Assembly: GCF_000276665.1 (NCBI RefSeq) | Contig: NW_004955459.1 | Span: 11,561,669 to 11,625,668 of the forward strand | Direction of reading: 5' to 3' | Length of the DNA: 64,000 nt | Origin: Chinchilla lanigera | Taxonomy: Eukaryota; Chordata; Mammalia; Rodentia; Chinchillidae | Shown: positions 23,738 through 34,190 of the stretch, piece after piece | Layout of the letters: the number at the start of each line of letters is the position of its first letter | Numbering within the stretch: the first letter of the stretch is position 1 | Translations under genes and position numbers: made by a program | Notes under the pieces: generated by a model | What the model was told of the DNA's origin: nothing | The model's input: only the letters and a program-made list of their open reading frames with translations | Databases searched by the model: none

Positions 23738-23869
23738 GGTTTCATAAGTTCAGTAAGCTGAAAGAAAACTGGAAAGGCTTCCCGGCTGAAAAGCTCAACT
23801 ATCTGTGAATGAAGGCAGGCCGATGTTTCAACAGTACTACATCTTGTCTCAAGGGACCTACCAGAAATC
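23494..23869 (-). CDS. INSIG2: INSIG2 exon 2: 5' leader plus first coding exon
   Basis: The coding part is 23494-23737 (residues 1-81 plus one base of codon 82). It holds the short cytosolic N-terminus and the first hydrophobic segment ([20 protein letters not shown]). The donor reads CAG|GTACGT, with the exon ending at 23494. The acceptor is preceded by a T-rich tract and reads TTTTATAG|GATTTC, giving an exon start at 23869. A second AG lies 12 bases further into the exon, so an alternative start at 23857 is possible. The leader part (23738-23869) contains two upstream ATGs, described separately. Confidence 0.95.
23659..23745 (-). promoter_or_regulatory. Overlapping upstream ORF across the INSIG2 start codon
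   Basis: An ATG at 23743-23745, 8 bases before the INSIG2 ATG and out of frame with it, opens 28 codons ending in TGA at 23659. Its context (C at -3, A at +4) is weak while the INSIG2 ATG context is strong, so leaky scanning should favour INSIG2. Confidence 0.65.
23837..23842 (-). promoter_or_regulatory. Start-stop upstream ORF (ATG TAG) in the INSIG2 leader
   Basis: The exon 2 leader reads ACAAGATGTAG: an ATG with A at -3, followed at once by a TAG stop. Such minimal uORFs are known in other genes to hold initiating ribosomes and lower downstream translation. It lies 103 bases 5' of the INSIG2 start. Confidence 0.7.
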
Positions 23870-24695
23870 CTATAAAAGATTAGAAAAAAACAGGTCAATG
23901 TATGTCTAATATATGATCATATAATTTTTTATTATACTACTAGTTAATTTAAAAAGGCAAATAGTGAAATGACAAATGTGTATACTAATTTATTTAAATT
24001 AGGTACTGTTGAATAAGAAAAGATTCAAAAATGTTTTATACATATGATGCAATAAAAAATGAAATGTTTACTAGGATAGAATAAGTGACCTAATAGATCC
24101 AAAGATTAAAATAATATTAAAAACAGCTTATCCCACCTCTTAGAAAAGTGGAGCAGGTATTTTGAGACACTTCTGATAGAATCTGGAAGATCAAACCCTG
24201 GTCTTTGTATCTTCCACCTAAATCTCCAAGCCTATCAGTTACAGTATTTCATATTTTACAGAAAATCAACATACTGGCTAAAGATAATGTATTTTTCATA
24301 ATAAAATGTGACTTGCTCATGAGGACAATTCTACAAAAGAACAAAATGGCCTATTTTAATGTTTAATGCTTATATATTTGAATTGCTGCACAAAAGCATT
24401 CTATAAAAACCAGATCACCATGGACTCACGTACACATACAGCTGCCACAGAAGCCAGATCTGACCACGCTCCCCAGGGCCACAGCTAGGTCCAACTCCTA
24501 CTTTAACCCTAACTGCAATCATGACAGTAACTATGAGAAAGCCAGAGAGAGAAGAAGAAAGGAAGGAAGGTAAGAAAAAAACAACCTCATGACTAGATTC
24601 TGAGAAGTTCTTACCCACATGGCCCCCGACTCCTAATACCCAGAACTCTGCTACTACAATCTACATATTTGTTTACTCCTCTGACAGAAGTGCTT

Positions 24696-25045
24696 CTGTG
24701 ATTTGGATATTGTTTTTCCTCCAAGATTCCTGAATTAAGAGGTTGGACCTCAATGTGCTGATGTTGGGAAGTGGGACCTTGAAGAGGCAGGCCTGGTGGA
24801 AGGTCCTTGGGTCAAATGGGATACTACCCTTGGAAGGGACTGTGGGATACACCACCTCTAGCTTCCTGCTTGGCGATGTGATTTTGCCTTCTATCTGTGC
24901 TTCTGCCATCTGTTATAAGCAGAGGTGATGCCCTTATATCATGCCCTTATACTTCTAGAACTATGAGCTAAATAAACCTGTTTTTCTCTAAAAGGCTGGC
25001 CTGCCTCAAGTAGTTTGTTACAGTAATGGAAAATTAACTATTACA
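24696..25045 (+). mobile_element. MaLR-type LTR, sense
   Basis: TGTGATTTGGATATTG at the start, GACCTTGAAGAGGCAGGCC, TGAGCTAAATAAACCTG (LTR poly(A) signal), then CAAGTAGTTTGTTACAG and AACTATTACA at the end. Confidence 0.75.
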
Positions 25046-25074
25046 GTGATTTTTCTTTTTCCTGTACTTAAGAC

Positions 25075-25320
25075 AAATAATGTGAGACTTTCTATGTGCC
25101 ATTCTAAGCAATTGATGTGTGGTAACTCATCTAACCCTCTCAATAACCCTAAGAGGTTAAGTGTAATTTTTCTGTCCATTTTATAGGTAGGCAAAATAGC
25201 AAAGAAAGGTTAAAGAAACTTGACCAAGTTTACACGTATAGTAAGAGAGGGGCCAGGGATTCAAATTCATGATTCCAAACCCTTGTTCTTAGCATGTTCT
25301 GCTTCCTGAACTATTACATA
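25075..25320 (+). mobile_element. MIR SINE
   Basis: TGTGCCATTCTAAGCAATTG, TAACTCATCTAACCCTCTCA, CATTTTATAGGTAGGCAAA and CCAGGGATTCAAATTCATG are the typical MIR core and 3' order. Confidence 0.75.
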
Positions 25321-26162
25321 TTTTCTATTTGTTTTCAATAAATACTAGTAGTTTTTAAATAGGAAAATACTACATAAGCTATTTTTGTAATTCATCTTAC
25401 CAAGACGGGCATCTTTACAAGTCAGGATATAAACAGTATTTATTTAAAATCATAGCTAGCACTTATAATAACTACCTTATAATTATATGTACAGTTGCTT
25501 TATGGATTATAAACTTTTTATGTAAGTCTTATGCACTATTATATCTTCCATTGTGTTTACATACCCAGAAAGCTGCCTGCTTAGCCCTGAGTGGAAGCTC
25601 CACACATTTCTATTTGTTTAATTAAATGAGGGTAACTATCCTTGAATCAAACAACAATGGGTTAAGCAAGTCTTTTAGAAGGCAACTCTAGAACCTAATC
25701 ATCATTTAAAATACATTACCTTTAAGTTTCTGATTTTCAAACTACACTACAAATAAATTTTAGAAAAAAATTCAATGTGCAAATTCCAGGGAATAAAGGT
25801 AACATTATATACAACCATTACAAAAATATTTGTAGGTACTAGTAACTTGTACAACCTATTACTTCCATGTGATATACAATCAGCTTTTTAACTGAGCCTC
25901 TGCCATATTCAAAGTTCTGTGCCCAGCACTGTCCCTAAGCTAGTCCTCACCAACCCACTTAGTCTACAGTGTAACTGAGCCCTACAACTTAAAAAAACAG
26001 AGAAAATAGTACATATTACAGTGGATTCACAGGAAAGTTCTAAATGCCAACTGAAAATGTCCAGAAAACATCTCCACCTGACCTGGTATTCAAACCATTC
26101 CTTGCCATGCTGCAGTACCCAGGTATATTAACATGTCATGTGTTCCAGACATTCTTAGCTTA

Positions 26163-26200
26163 GCATCATCATCATCATCACCATCATCACTATCATTATT
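26163..26200. repeat. (ATC)n microsatellite
   Basis: Run of CAT/ATC trinucleotides with a few interruptions, abutting a MIR. Confidence 0.85.
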
Positions 26201-26415
26201 GACAGAGCACTCATTAATTGAGAGCCTACTCTTTGTGTTAGACATACAGTAACTGTCTTCAAAATAATCCTAAAGATAGGAATTATCATTTTACCAATGA
26301 AGATGCTAAGTCAAAGAGATTTAGCAACAGGATTATTAATGGTCACAGGACATGCAGGATTAGAACTGGAATCTAACTGATCCCTAAATCCATTCTCTTT
26401 TCACTATATCCTGCG
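26190..26415 (+). mobile_element. MIR SINE
   Basis: AGAGCCTACTCTTTGTGTTA, ATTATCATTTTACCAATGAA and AGGATTAGAACTGGAATCTA correspond to a MIR in sense orientation. Confidence 0.75.
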
Positions 26416-26572
26416 TCCCATTCCACTTCAACTACTTAGACCTGTACTTCAGTACTATTTAAAATTATTTGGTTACTGAAGATACAAGTAAATACTACAA
26501 AACCAGTTCAACTGCAGTATAAGTACAAGACTGAATACCAGCACAAAGATAATAAATGTATGAACATCTTGA

Positions 26573-26655
26573 GGTTTTTTTTTTGGTTTTTTTTTTGGTA
26601 CCTGGAATAGAACTTAGGACCTTGTGTTTGCCAAGTAGGCACCTGTGCCCAGCCC
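26573..26655 (-). mobile_element. ID SINE
   Basis: Antisense ID with T-rich tail, GGTACCTGGAATAGAACTTA, GGACCTTGTGTTTGCCAAG, ending in CAGCCC. Confidence 0.75.
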
Positions 26656-29600
26656 TTTGAAATTTTTTTTAAAAAGCACTAGATCAAAGTGAAAAGATGT
26701 TCTAAAATAAAAAGCAAAACACAAACAAAAAAAGAATGACTAACTTACACACTGTATGAAACCAACATCTGGCTTCCCAATTGGTTTCCCAAACTGCCAG
26801 AGGCAGAGCAAATCCCCCACAGCCTCAAGAGGATGAGAATATGCCCTGAGTAACCCAAACCTAGTAAATCATTTGTTTTCATCTAATTTTTTCCAAAAGG
26901 GAATTAACGGCCAAGTGTCATTTTATGTTTAATAGTATTGGTAAAAGAACAAAACAACTTCAGTTTTAAAAGTTATTTCAGCTGTGCTAACTCCCAACTC
27001 ACAATCATTTGCCAGGACTTGTCAAAGTGTATTGGCATTCAGGGTAGGGCAGTTGTTATCTGAAACTGCCTAAGCCATGCATATCATTTAACATCCCTGG
27101 TTTCTCCCCCATTAAAATTCCAAACTCTCTCATTTATGATATCCACAATTATGCCCACATTACTTACAAAATGTCCCAACTAAGAGCCAAAGATTGCTAG
27201 AAATCTCTTTTTCCATTCTATTTCAAGACTAGTAACGACTCTGTAAAGTGTTTGTTTATGTTTTCTGCCACAGATATTTATTCAACCTTTCCTGGCAGTG
27301 ATTCCTTACAGTTTCATACATACTTCATCCCCAAAGTTTTCTTTTAAAATAACCCAACATTTGTTTGATATTTATTTAAATGAGACCCAAAAAAGCTAAC
27401 TTTATTCTACATCATAATACGATAGTATATAATTATTGGGCATAGAAATAAATGCTACAATGCTTTAGAATCATGGTATTCCAAAATTTAAGAAATGGAA
27501 AGGAAGCAAGGAGATCATTTATTCCAAGGAGTATTTGAGCTTCATTCAAAACAAAAACACAACATGTACGTGTGCATTTTTTTGAGAAAAGAATTTGACA
27601 ACTCATATTAAGTACTCATAAAACTCCATTATCCAAACAAACTCAGGAATCAGTGACTTAACAGTTCTCTCACTTCACCAGCAAGGCAAATACCATTCAG
27701 AGTGATCAAATAATCGAAAGTAAGACTGTACTACTGCACCTTTCTATCACAAACATGTAAAGTGAATGCCTGGGAATGCACCAAACATGTGCAACAATAA
27801 AGTTCCTAATGTTTATATCAGTCACTCATGACGGAGGTGGATTTTTTTAAAGGGAAAACTAGGGAATAAGTATCGCTTAATTTGTTTTAAAGTCTGTTTT
27901 TCTGATTATTTACTGATATTTTAAAAAACAAGGTGTATTAAATATTATTCTTGCATGAGTAAGAAATTTAATTCTCCATTATTTAAAAACAAAATCTGTA
28001 TTTGAAAACTTCAGGTTATTTGAAAAATATTTTGCTGATCACAGAAAAAGTCTCTGGTGTCTACACTACTGACAGGACAGAAAATATCCCATGGATCCTC
28101 AAAGAAAACGTTGGCAAGAAATAGGTGTTTTAAATTCTCATTTTATAAAAATCAAATATGATAGCTTTGTAATCTCACAAACTATTACCAGGTAGACCAG
28201 AACTAGGCCCAAGCATTATAACTCCGTGTTCACTTTCTTCCACTTTACCACACTGCCTCAGTCTACAAACACAAAAGGAAAACAAATCAAGTGCTGCCAC
28301 ACAGGAAAGAATTTTTAATGTCAAGTTGATAAACTACTATTAATTCCAAAGCAATATGTTCAACCATTTAAAAAGAAAAATCTTCCACAGGATGTGAAAA
28401 ATTTTACCTTGAACCCTAATCTGCAATTTCTATAAAATATATGACCAAACAAAAATAGGGTGGATACTTTTGATAGCTCACCTAGTTTGCACAGATCAAA
28501 GACAGATCACCAATACAAGAAGAACACTATTCCAGATGACTGATAGCCTATTAATAGATGGACATAATTACTTTTAGAAAAATTAAAAGGTGATATTAAG
28601 TGATTCCGGGTCTTGTTAATGAAAATCAAAGCTTATGTTAACCACTAAAGCAACCTACAGGCATGTGTGTTTCAACACAAACATAAACACAAAACGTCCT
28701 AGAAATCTTAAGGACCACATGCATTTTAACAAATGCAACATCCTCACCTCACCCAGAACCAGTAAAGACCATCATTCTTTTTGCACGGATTAGCAGTCAT
28801 AGAAATAGGTTTGCTCCAATTACTCCATCTCTTCAGGTGCTTGGTTAGACACACAACTAAATAATAAAGTTAAATTACTACCTCACATCTTTTTCATCTC
28901 ATGTTCTCTTAATTAGAATGGCATTCTCAGAATAATCATTAACATTAGAAAAATACATAAAACAAACACTTTAACTCAAATCAAAGCACACATATATGTA
29001 TCACAGGATAGGGACATTAAAATTTCTAGTAAGAAAAAACTTCTGACTTGAAAACACTAGAGTTCTCAATATTAAAAAAGAATTAAGCAAACAATATAAG
29101 CAAGAAGAGTACACTGGCTATTTTTTTCTCTGTGGGACCCCAATTAGTGGGGGCATCCCCTTCTTTCATTTTTATTTAGTAGTTCGCTATCACAGCCAAA
29201 TCCAAAAGTTGGAAAAACACAACCTAGCCACTGCTTGGCTGCCTATTCTTTTTTTGATTCTTTTTTTTTTTTTTCCCTGCACCCAGGACTGGAGCATGCA
29301 ATCCTCAACTCCATTGCACTCCTGACGCTAGCCAATTTCAGTGGCCCAACTGCCAAAGCCTACCAATTCCTTCTCAAAGCATTTCCTTATCACCGCTACA
29401 AAGCAGCAAAGTCTTCATGGTACATTTTCCTACACCGTCTATCTAATACCATCCTTTAATAACTTTTCCCAAAATTAACTGCACTGAGGTCATTATCACT
29501 TAAGGTTTAGTTAGCACCGGTCCCTGTCCCACCTCCATCATCTTTATTGTTTTGCTTTTTCAGATTTCAACCCCATTGAGAGACTAAAACCCTAGTAATT

Positions 29601-30173
29601 TATCATCAGCTGACTTCTAGAGCCTGACAAGAACTCTCTTTGGTTTACCCACACACCTATTCCAAAAGTATACTATTCCAACTCAAAATGCCGAAGTCCT
29701 ACTCCTCAGCTCAATGTCACATCATTTGGGTAGATTCTGAATTTACTCTGATACCTAGCTTATTTCGATCCACCCACTTCCAAGCCTGTCTTTCTTCCTG
29801 ACTGCAAGTCACTAAGTCCTGACAGCCCACTATTTGACAGCTCGCCAACCTCAACCCCTTCAGACCTCCAGGGTCGCCCTTCCCACGGTCTTCCAGTCTT
29901 CTTCCCATTCCGACATTCCTCCATTGCCCACTGCGCTTCGGGCCTCCCCTACACCTGTCCGCGAACTCGCTGTCCATTCTAGACCTCGCCGACCCCTTTC
30001 CAGATACCCAGAGCCCCTCGCCCCGCAGGCCCCATCTGAAGTCCTGGGTTTCCACCCAGTAGACTAGTATTCCCAGGCAAAAATCTAGTCCCTCTTCCCG
30101 AGGGCCACCCGTTTCGGGAGGCTGCTTTCCTCAGCACACGTCACCTAAACTCTACCGGGAGACCCCAACTCAC

Positions 30174-30300
30174 CCCCGCCTCCGCCATCTTCTGGGACCG
30201 GCCCCCGTCCCTTCTCCGCCTCTTCCTCCTCCCCTCCCACAACTCCGCCCGAGTTCCACTGCGCCTGTGCGGCCTACGCGCGGTGCGTCAGCGATCGGGG
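30174..30300 (-). other. INSIG2: INSIG2 non-coding exon 1 (5' end approximate)
   Basis: The minus strand has a consensus donor GGCGGGG|GTGAGT with the exon ending at 30174, inside the CpG island and about 6.3 kb upstream of exon 2. No other good donor is seen in the island on this strand. The exon ends with AAGATGGCGG, a YY1-type sequence that also supplies an upstream ATG. The transcription start cannot be fixed from sequence; I place it within about 30200-30300. INSIG2 is known in mouse to use two alternative first exons (2a and 2b); I see only this CpG-type one. Confidence 0.7.
30182..30191 (-). promoter_or_regulatory. YY1-type element AAGATGGCGG at the end of exon 1
   Basis: Minus-strand AAGATGGCGG matches the well-known YY1 core found just downstream of many TATA-less starts. 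Its ATG (30186-30188) opens an upstream reading frame described in the findings. Confidence 0.6.
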
Positions 30301-30372
30301 CAGAGGAGCTTCCGGTTTCCGCTGGCACTAGCTGGCCGACTGGGGAGCCGGGGCAAAACGGCTTCCGGTCTT
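30240..30372 (-). promoter_or_regulatory. INSIG2: INSIG2 core promoter with ETS, GC-box, ATF/CREB-like and NRF1-like sites
   Basis: Visible on the minus strand: ACCGGAAG at 30309-30316 and again at 30362-30369 (ETS cores, 53 bases apart), TGACGCA at 30284-30290 (ATF/CREB-like), a GC box GGGCGGAG at 30243-30250, and an NRF1-like GC-rich alternation near 30260-30272. There is no TATA box. The human INSIG2 promoter has been reported to depend on ETS-family sites, so conservation of two cores is meaningful. Confidence 0.65.
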
Positions 30373-31245
30373 CTGGAAATTGGCTGCTAGCGGGAGGCGT
30401 GAATCGTAGGGGATGGAAGCCTGCGTGACATGCTGTTTGCTGACCAGGCAGTGGTGGATTGTGACGGGTGCCCAGACCCTGTGGGCGGAGTAAGAGAATC
30501 GTGCATTGATACACGCACAGTCAGGGGTGAGGCGCAGAACTCTGCGTGTCCCTAATCTTGGAGCCAAAGGTTTTGCCAGCCTTGGAGAGCGGGCGGTCAG
30601 GTCCTTCCCGCTAACGACACCGGCTCTTGATATCTTCTATGCTTTTGCCCAGCTTTACTCTTTGCATTTTTTTCTTCCCTACCAAGTGGTAACATAGTGA
30701 CTATTTTTCCTGTCATATGTGACTGTTTTTCCTGTCATTACCATTCCACAGCACTTTTCATTCTTAACCGTTCCTCAGGACTAGCAGGTAACGCAGTTTG
30801 GGAGAGGTTGATTTCACAGGAAGGGCTTTAGAGGTTAACTCCCAAGCAGAAAGAACACAAACCTTATAAACCTCTTACTGGTCAGAAGGACTATTTCTGT
30901 TGAATCTAAAATCATATTTGGGGAACATGAAGAAACCTAAATCTTTGGAGACTGTGCAGGTGATCTTTTGTTTTGAATGGAAGTGATTCTCTCACTGCGG
31001 AACCAAACCATGGAGAAAGCCAGAAGGCAATCATTGACAATTTTTTTTAAAGGCAAAATCTAAATCTCTTTTAATTGTATTACGTTACTGGGCTATTCCA
31101 TGTATCACCTTCTTGGGTGGCTTAGCCCAAAATATATTAGGGATGTGGGCATATTACAACGGCCTCGAGGAGAGTTTTAAATGAAATATGGGCCTAGAAT
31201 AATTGCATAATAGGGTTTTTTTCACTCTGAACTGATAAATGACAT

Positions 31246-31340
31246 GATTTTTGGTTTTATTTTTGTGGTGCTGAGGATCGAACCCAGGTCTCCATGCCTA
31301 CTAGGTCAGAACTCTTTAACGATGAATTACACCCCAGCCC
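31246..31340 (-). mobile_element. ID SINE
   Basis: Antisense ID: GTGCTGAGGATCGAACCCAG, CATGCCTACTAGGTCAGAAC, ATTACACCCCAGCCC. Confidence 0.8.
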
Positions 31341-31368
31341 AAAGAGATGGATATTTATGTTTCTGATG

Positions 31369-31456
31369 TTTTTTGGAAGGTGCGATACTGGGAATCGAAC
31401 TGAGGGCCTCGCGCTTGCTAGGCAGGCGCTATGCGGCTGAGCTGCATACCCAGCCC
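31369..31456 (-). mobile_element. ID SINE
   Basis: Antisense ID: ATACTGGGAATCGAACTGAG, CCTCGCGCTTGCTAGGCAGG, CGGCTGAGCTGCATACCCAG. It retains several CpGs, so it may be younger than its neighbour 30 bases away. Confidence 0.85.
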
Positions 31457-32758
31457 TGATCTTTTTATTACAGTATTTATTTCTGAAAGGTGAAAGAGAA
31501 ACTAAATTTGCAACAAAAGTGTCCAGGTGAGTATCTATATAACCCTTGCTTTCTGTTCCTGTAGGTTTTTACCTCCCAATCAAGAAACATATGGGCTAAT
31601 TATACTAAATGGATTCAGAATTTATTTTAGAGGAGATCGGGCACGTTTAGGGTGGTATGGCCGTAGACTCAGAATTTATTTTAAAAAGTGCCCAGAAAAG
31701 AGACAGTAACTTCAAACTGGCTCTTTTTAAAACGTGAGTCCTATATACCCTGCTCATGCCCACCTCAAGCCAACGTTTTCAAACACTTAGACACTGCCCA
31801 CAATCCTAATTGAAGATTTTAGCCTAGAGAAGAATTTATGTTAGTTTACATACGCGTTAATTGCAAGGAAGGACAGGGATCTAAAAATCAGGAATCACGT
31901 AGCATTAGTTCCTATATGAATCTTACATCCAGTGCAGTGATGCTTTGAAGTAGAAGGCTGAATATAAACTCGTTAGGGGAACTACAAGGACCACTGTCGT
32001 CTTTGATTAGGTTTTTATGGAAGATGTAGCCTTTCAGTGAGTATTGAAGATGGATATGCAGCTATGGTGAGGCTAGGCATTGTTTCAAGCTCAAGAATTG
32101 GAAAACCATGAAATTGATTATGGAACCTGGCCTGTGAATAGATGTATGGTAATACATATGAGATCTGAATAGCAGGCTCATGAATTTGAACTAAATTTTT
32201 GGTTTCGTGGAAGCACTAAAAGCCTAAATTAATTGATGCCAGATTATAAATTGATTAGGAACTTTAAGAAATCCTAGCAACTTTGAATTTCTTTGAACTT
32301 GATGCAATGTCAGTGGAATGCTGTTGAAGTTTTCTTGAAACCTGAATTGTATTTTGGCTGTATGACAGCATGTGTGTAATTATGTCCAATACATTTGTTT
32401 GTATAGGTTTTCGTCTTCTTATCTGTAAAATGAGGTATTAGATGAATTCACTGGTAGAAATATCAATGATTTGACAATTCTGTAGCTTCAGGGGTTCCCA
32501 TAAAAGTTTTATTTGCCATGTTGGAGTGAGATAATGTTAGACTAAAGTTAATTATTGCCTAAGGATAAATGACTGACTAAACCTTACAATAAGCATCTAA
32601 GAACCTTGGACTTGGAAACTTTACCCAAATTAAAACCATCCAAAAAACTTTTTCTTAATTATATGGCAATTTTTCTACTCAACAGCTGGGATCCAAAATA
32701 TTAGAAAGTGTCCTAGTCTGGAGGGTTTTGTTTTTGTCATGGTATTTTAATGTGGGAT
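31457..32758. other. Intergenic, nothing recognised
   Basis: AT-rich DNA with no clear repeat. A 15-base direct repeat, CTCAGAATTTATTTTA-like, flanks 31614-31685 (TTCAGAATTTATTTTAGAGG and CTCAGAATTTATTTTAAAAA), a small local duplication. Confidence 0.5.
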
Positions 32759-32760
32759 GC

Positions 32761-33313
32761 TGCTATGATTTAGATGTGATATTTAGATTGAGGTCATAGT
32801 ACCATTAAGAAGTGAACTCAGATGGAGAGTAATTGGGTCATGGAGACACTACTGTCATGAATGGATTAATGATGGGCAGAATGATTAGGATCTGGTGGGA
32901 GTAGATTAGTTCCCAAGAGAGCAACTGGTACTAAAAAGAGTGAGGCTGACTCCTTCCTATCCCTAGTCTCCAGTTTCCTGTCTCATGATCTCTCACTCCC
33001 TTGGATTCTCCTTTCCTATACAGATACCCAGCCTAACATTTGTAACACTGGATTGCATTTGTTGATGTCTCTTGCCTCTCAGCCTCTCAAAGGCAATGAT
33101 CATACTGTATTCTTCATGGATTTACTCACCTTTCCCTCTTGCATATGCTGTTATTATAATGCCATCCACTATATTGTAGGCAGAATGCCCTTACCAAAGA
33201 CAAACAGATGGGACTGCCTGCACTTAGTCTTTCAGCCTCCCCACCTGAGCTAAATAAGCCTTTTTTCTATAAAACATCCAGGCTATTATAGCAATACAAA
33301 GTGGACTATGACA
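32761..33313 (+). mobile_element. MaLR-type LTR, sense, interrupted
   Basis: Left part TGCTATGATTTAGATGTGAT to TCATGATCTCTCACTCCC at 33000; right part resumes with TATAATGCCATCCACTATA near 33155 and ends in GAGCTAAATAAGCC, then GGACTATGACA. The middle about 145 bases do not belong to the LTR. Confidence 0.7.
33000..33146 (+). repeat. Segment inside the LTR, similar to 51768-51905
   Basis: Shares CCTTGGATT, CTATACAGA, GTCTCTTG and AGCCTCTCAAAGGCA in the same order with 51768-51905, where no LTR surrounds it. The second half looks like an L2 3' end. Confidence 0.5.
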
Positions 33314-33824
33314 GGTACACACAGTTGAAGAATAAAAAAAGTCAAGGAATATTGCCCTTTTTTCTTTTTTTAAACTTTCTTAGCCTTTTTTTACCTTTTT
33401 AAAATTGCAGAATAAATCATTTATCAATCCATTCATCCCTTAATGGGTATCACCTGAAACCTAGCAGATACCAGGCTATTAGAAGAAAAACAAAACAAAC
33501 AAGGCCTTTCCTTATGAAGTTTACAGTCCAGTGGGGGAGACACACAGTAAATGGCTAAATTACTATGTAATTACAAATTGAGACAAGTGCTCTGAAGATG
33601 GAACATCTCCATAATGCAGTAGTGAATAAAGACGCATACCTGGAGAATATCTGTGACTTCAAGTGTAACTTGAAGATTGAGGGACATCTGCTAAGAGCAG
33701 GATGAGAGCAAATGTGAAAGCAAAAAAGCTGGAAACTCTTGGTGCATTCCGGGAAATGAAGGCAGAGTCACTAGGAAGTAGCAATTGGCAAGGAAAATTG
33801 GATTTATTTAATAACATCACAATT

Positions 33825-34190
33825 GACCACTTGTGTGCCAGGCAGTGTGCTAAATTACTCTGACTTTATGTGCCCCAAACCCTTTTGAAATACATATCAA
33901 ATAGTAAATGAGACATTAAGGCTTAGAGAGGTGATTGTCAACCTTGGCTACATATTATGATCACCTGTAGATTTATTAACGCTAGTGCCTGAGCCCTACC
34001 TTATATATTCTGATTTAATTGGGTAGAAGAGGGCCCTTTTATTGTAATCCTGAAGTAGTTCTACTGTGGTCAGAGTTGAAAATCACTGGCTTAACTTTAG
34101 TTTGTGCAAGGTCTCTTAGCAGTTAAGTGGTAGAGGAAGCATGAATTCAATGTAGAGATGTTTGATTCCAAAGCCTGTGCTGTTTGCCAC
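33825..34190 (+). mobile_element. MIR SINE split by a MER5A-like insertion
   Basis: MIR 5' part at 33825-33941 (GTGTGCCAGGCAGTGTGCTA, AGGCTTAGAGAGGTGA) and 3' part at 34092-34190 (GCAAGGTCTCTTAGCAGTTA) on either side of a hAT element. Confidence 0.7.
33942..34091 (+). mobile_element. MER5A-like hAT transposon inside the MIR
   Basis: TTGTCAACCTTGGCTACAT, TGATCACCTGTAGATTTATT, GCCTGAGCCCTACC, ATTCTGATTTAATTGGGT and GTTGAAAATCACTGGC match the MER5A order. Confidence 0.75.

Larger units (their letters stand above)
23870..30173 (-). other. INSIG2: INSIG2 intron 1
   Basis: About 6.3 kb, AT-rich. It holds a MaLR-type LTR (24696-25045), two MIR copies (25075-25320, 26190-26415), an ATC microsatellite and an ID element (26573-26655). 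From about 26.7 to 29.8 kb I recognise no repeat or exon. A second promoter for the liver-type first exon could lie here, but I cannot point to it. Confidence 0.75.
29850..30620. promoter_or_regulatory. CpG island spanning the INSIG2 promoter
   Basis: An abrupt rise in GC and in CpG dinucleotides against an AT-rich background, densest at about 30120-30400. It overlaps exon 1 and its donor. It is the only CpG island of the window; the other GC-rich patch, at 7.03-7.43 kb, is a tandem repeat. Confidence 0.85.

Noticed and set aside
29717..30055. 112-codon minus-strand frame and neighbouring frames over the CpG island
   Set aside because: GC-rich promoter DNA gives long chance frames; no known protein is seen and they lie in intron 1 and the promoter of INSIG2.
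30165..30182. SRE-like CTCACCCCC at the exon 1 donor
   Set aside because: Only a partial match to the sterol element and it overlaps the splice donor; INSIG2, unlike INSIG1, is not known as a strong SREBP target.
30506..30697. Possible divergent plus-strand gene starting at the CpG island
   Set aside because: The 63-codon frame has no homology I recognise, and I see no clear exon structure; a divergent non-coding RNA is possible but unsupported.
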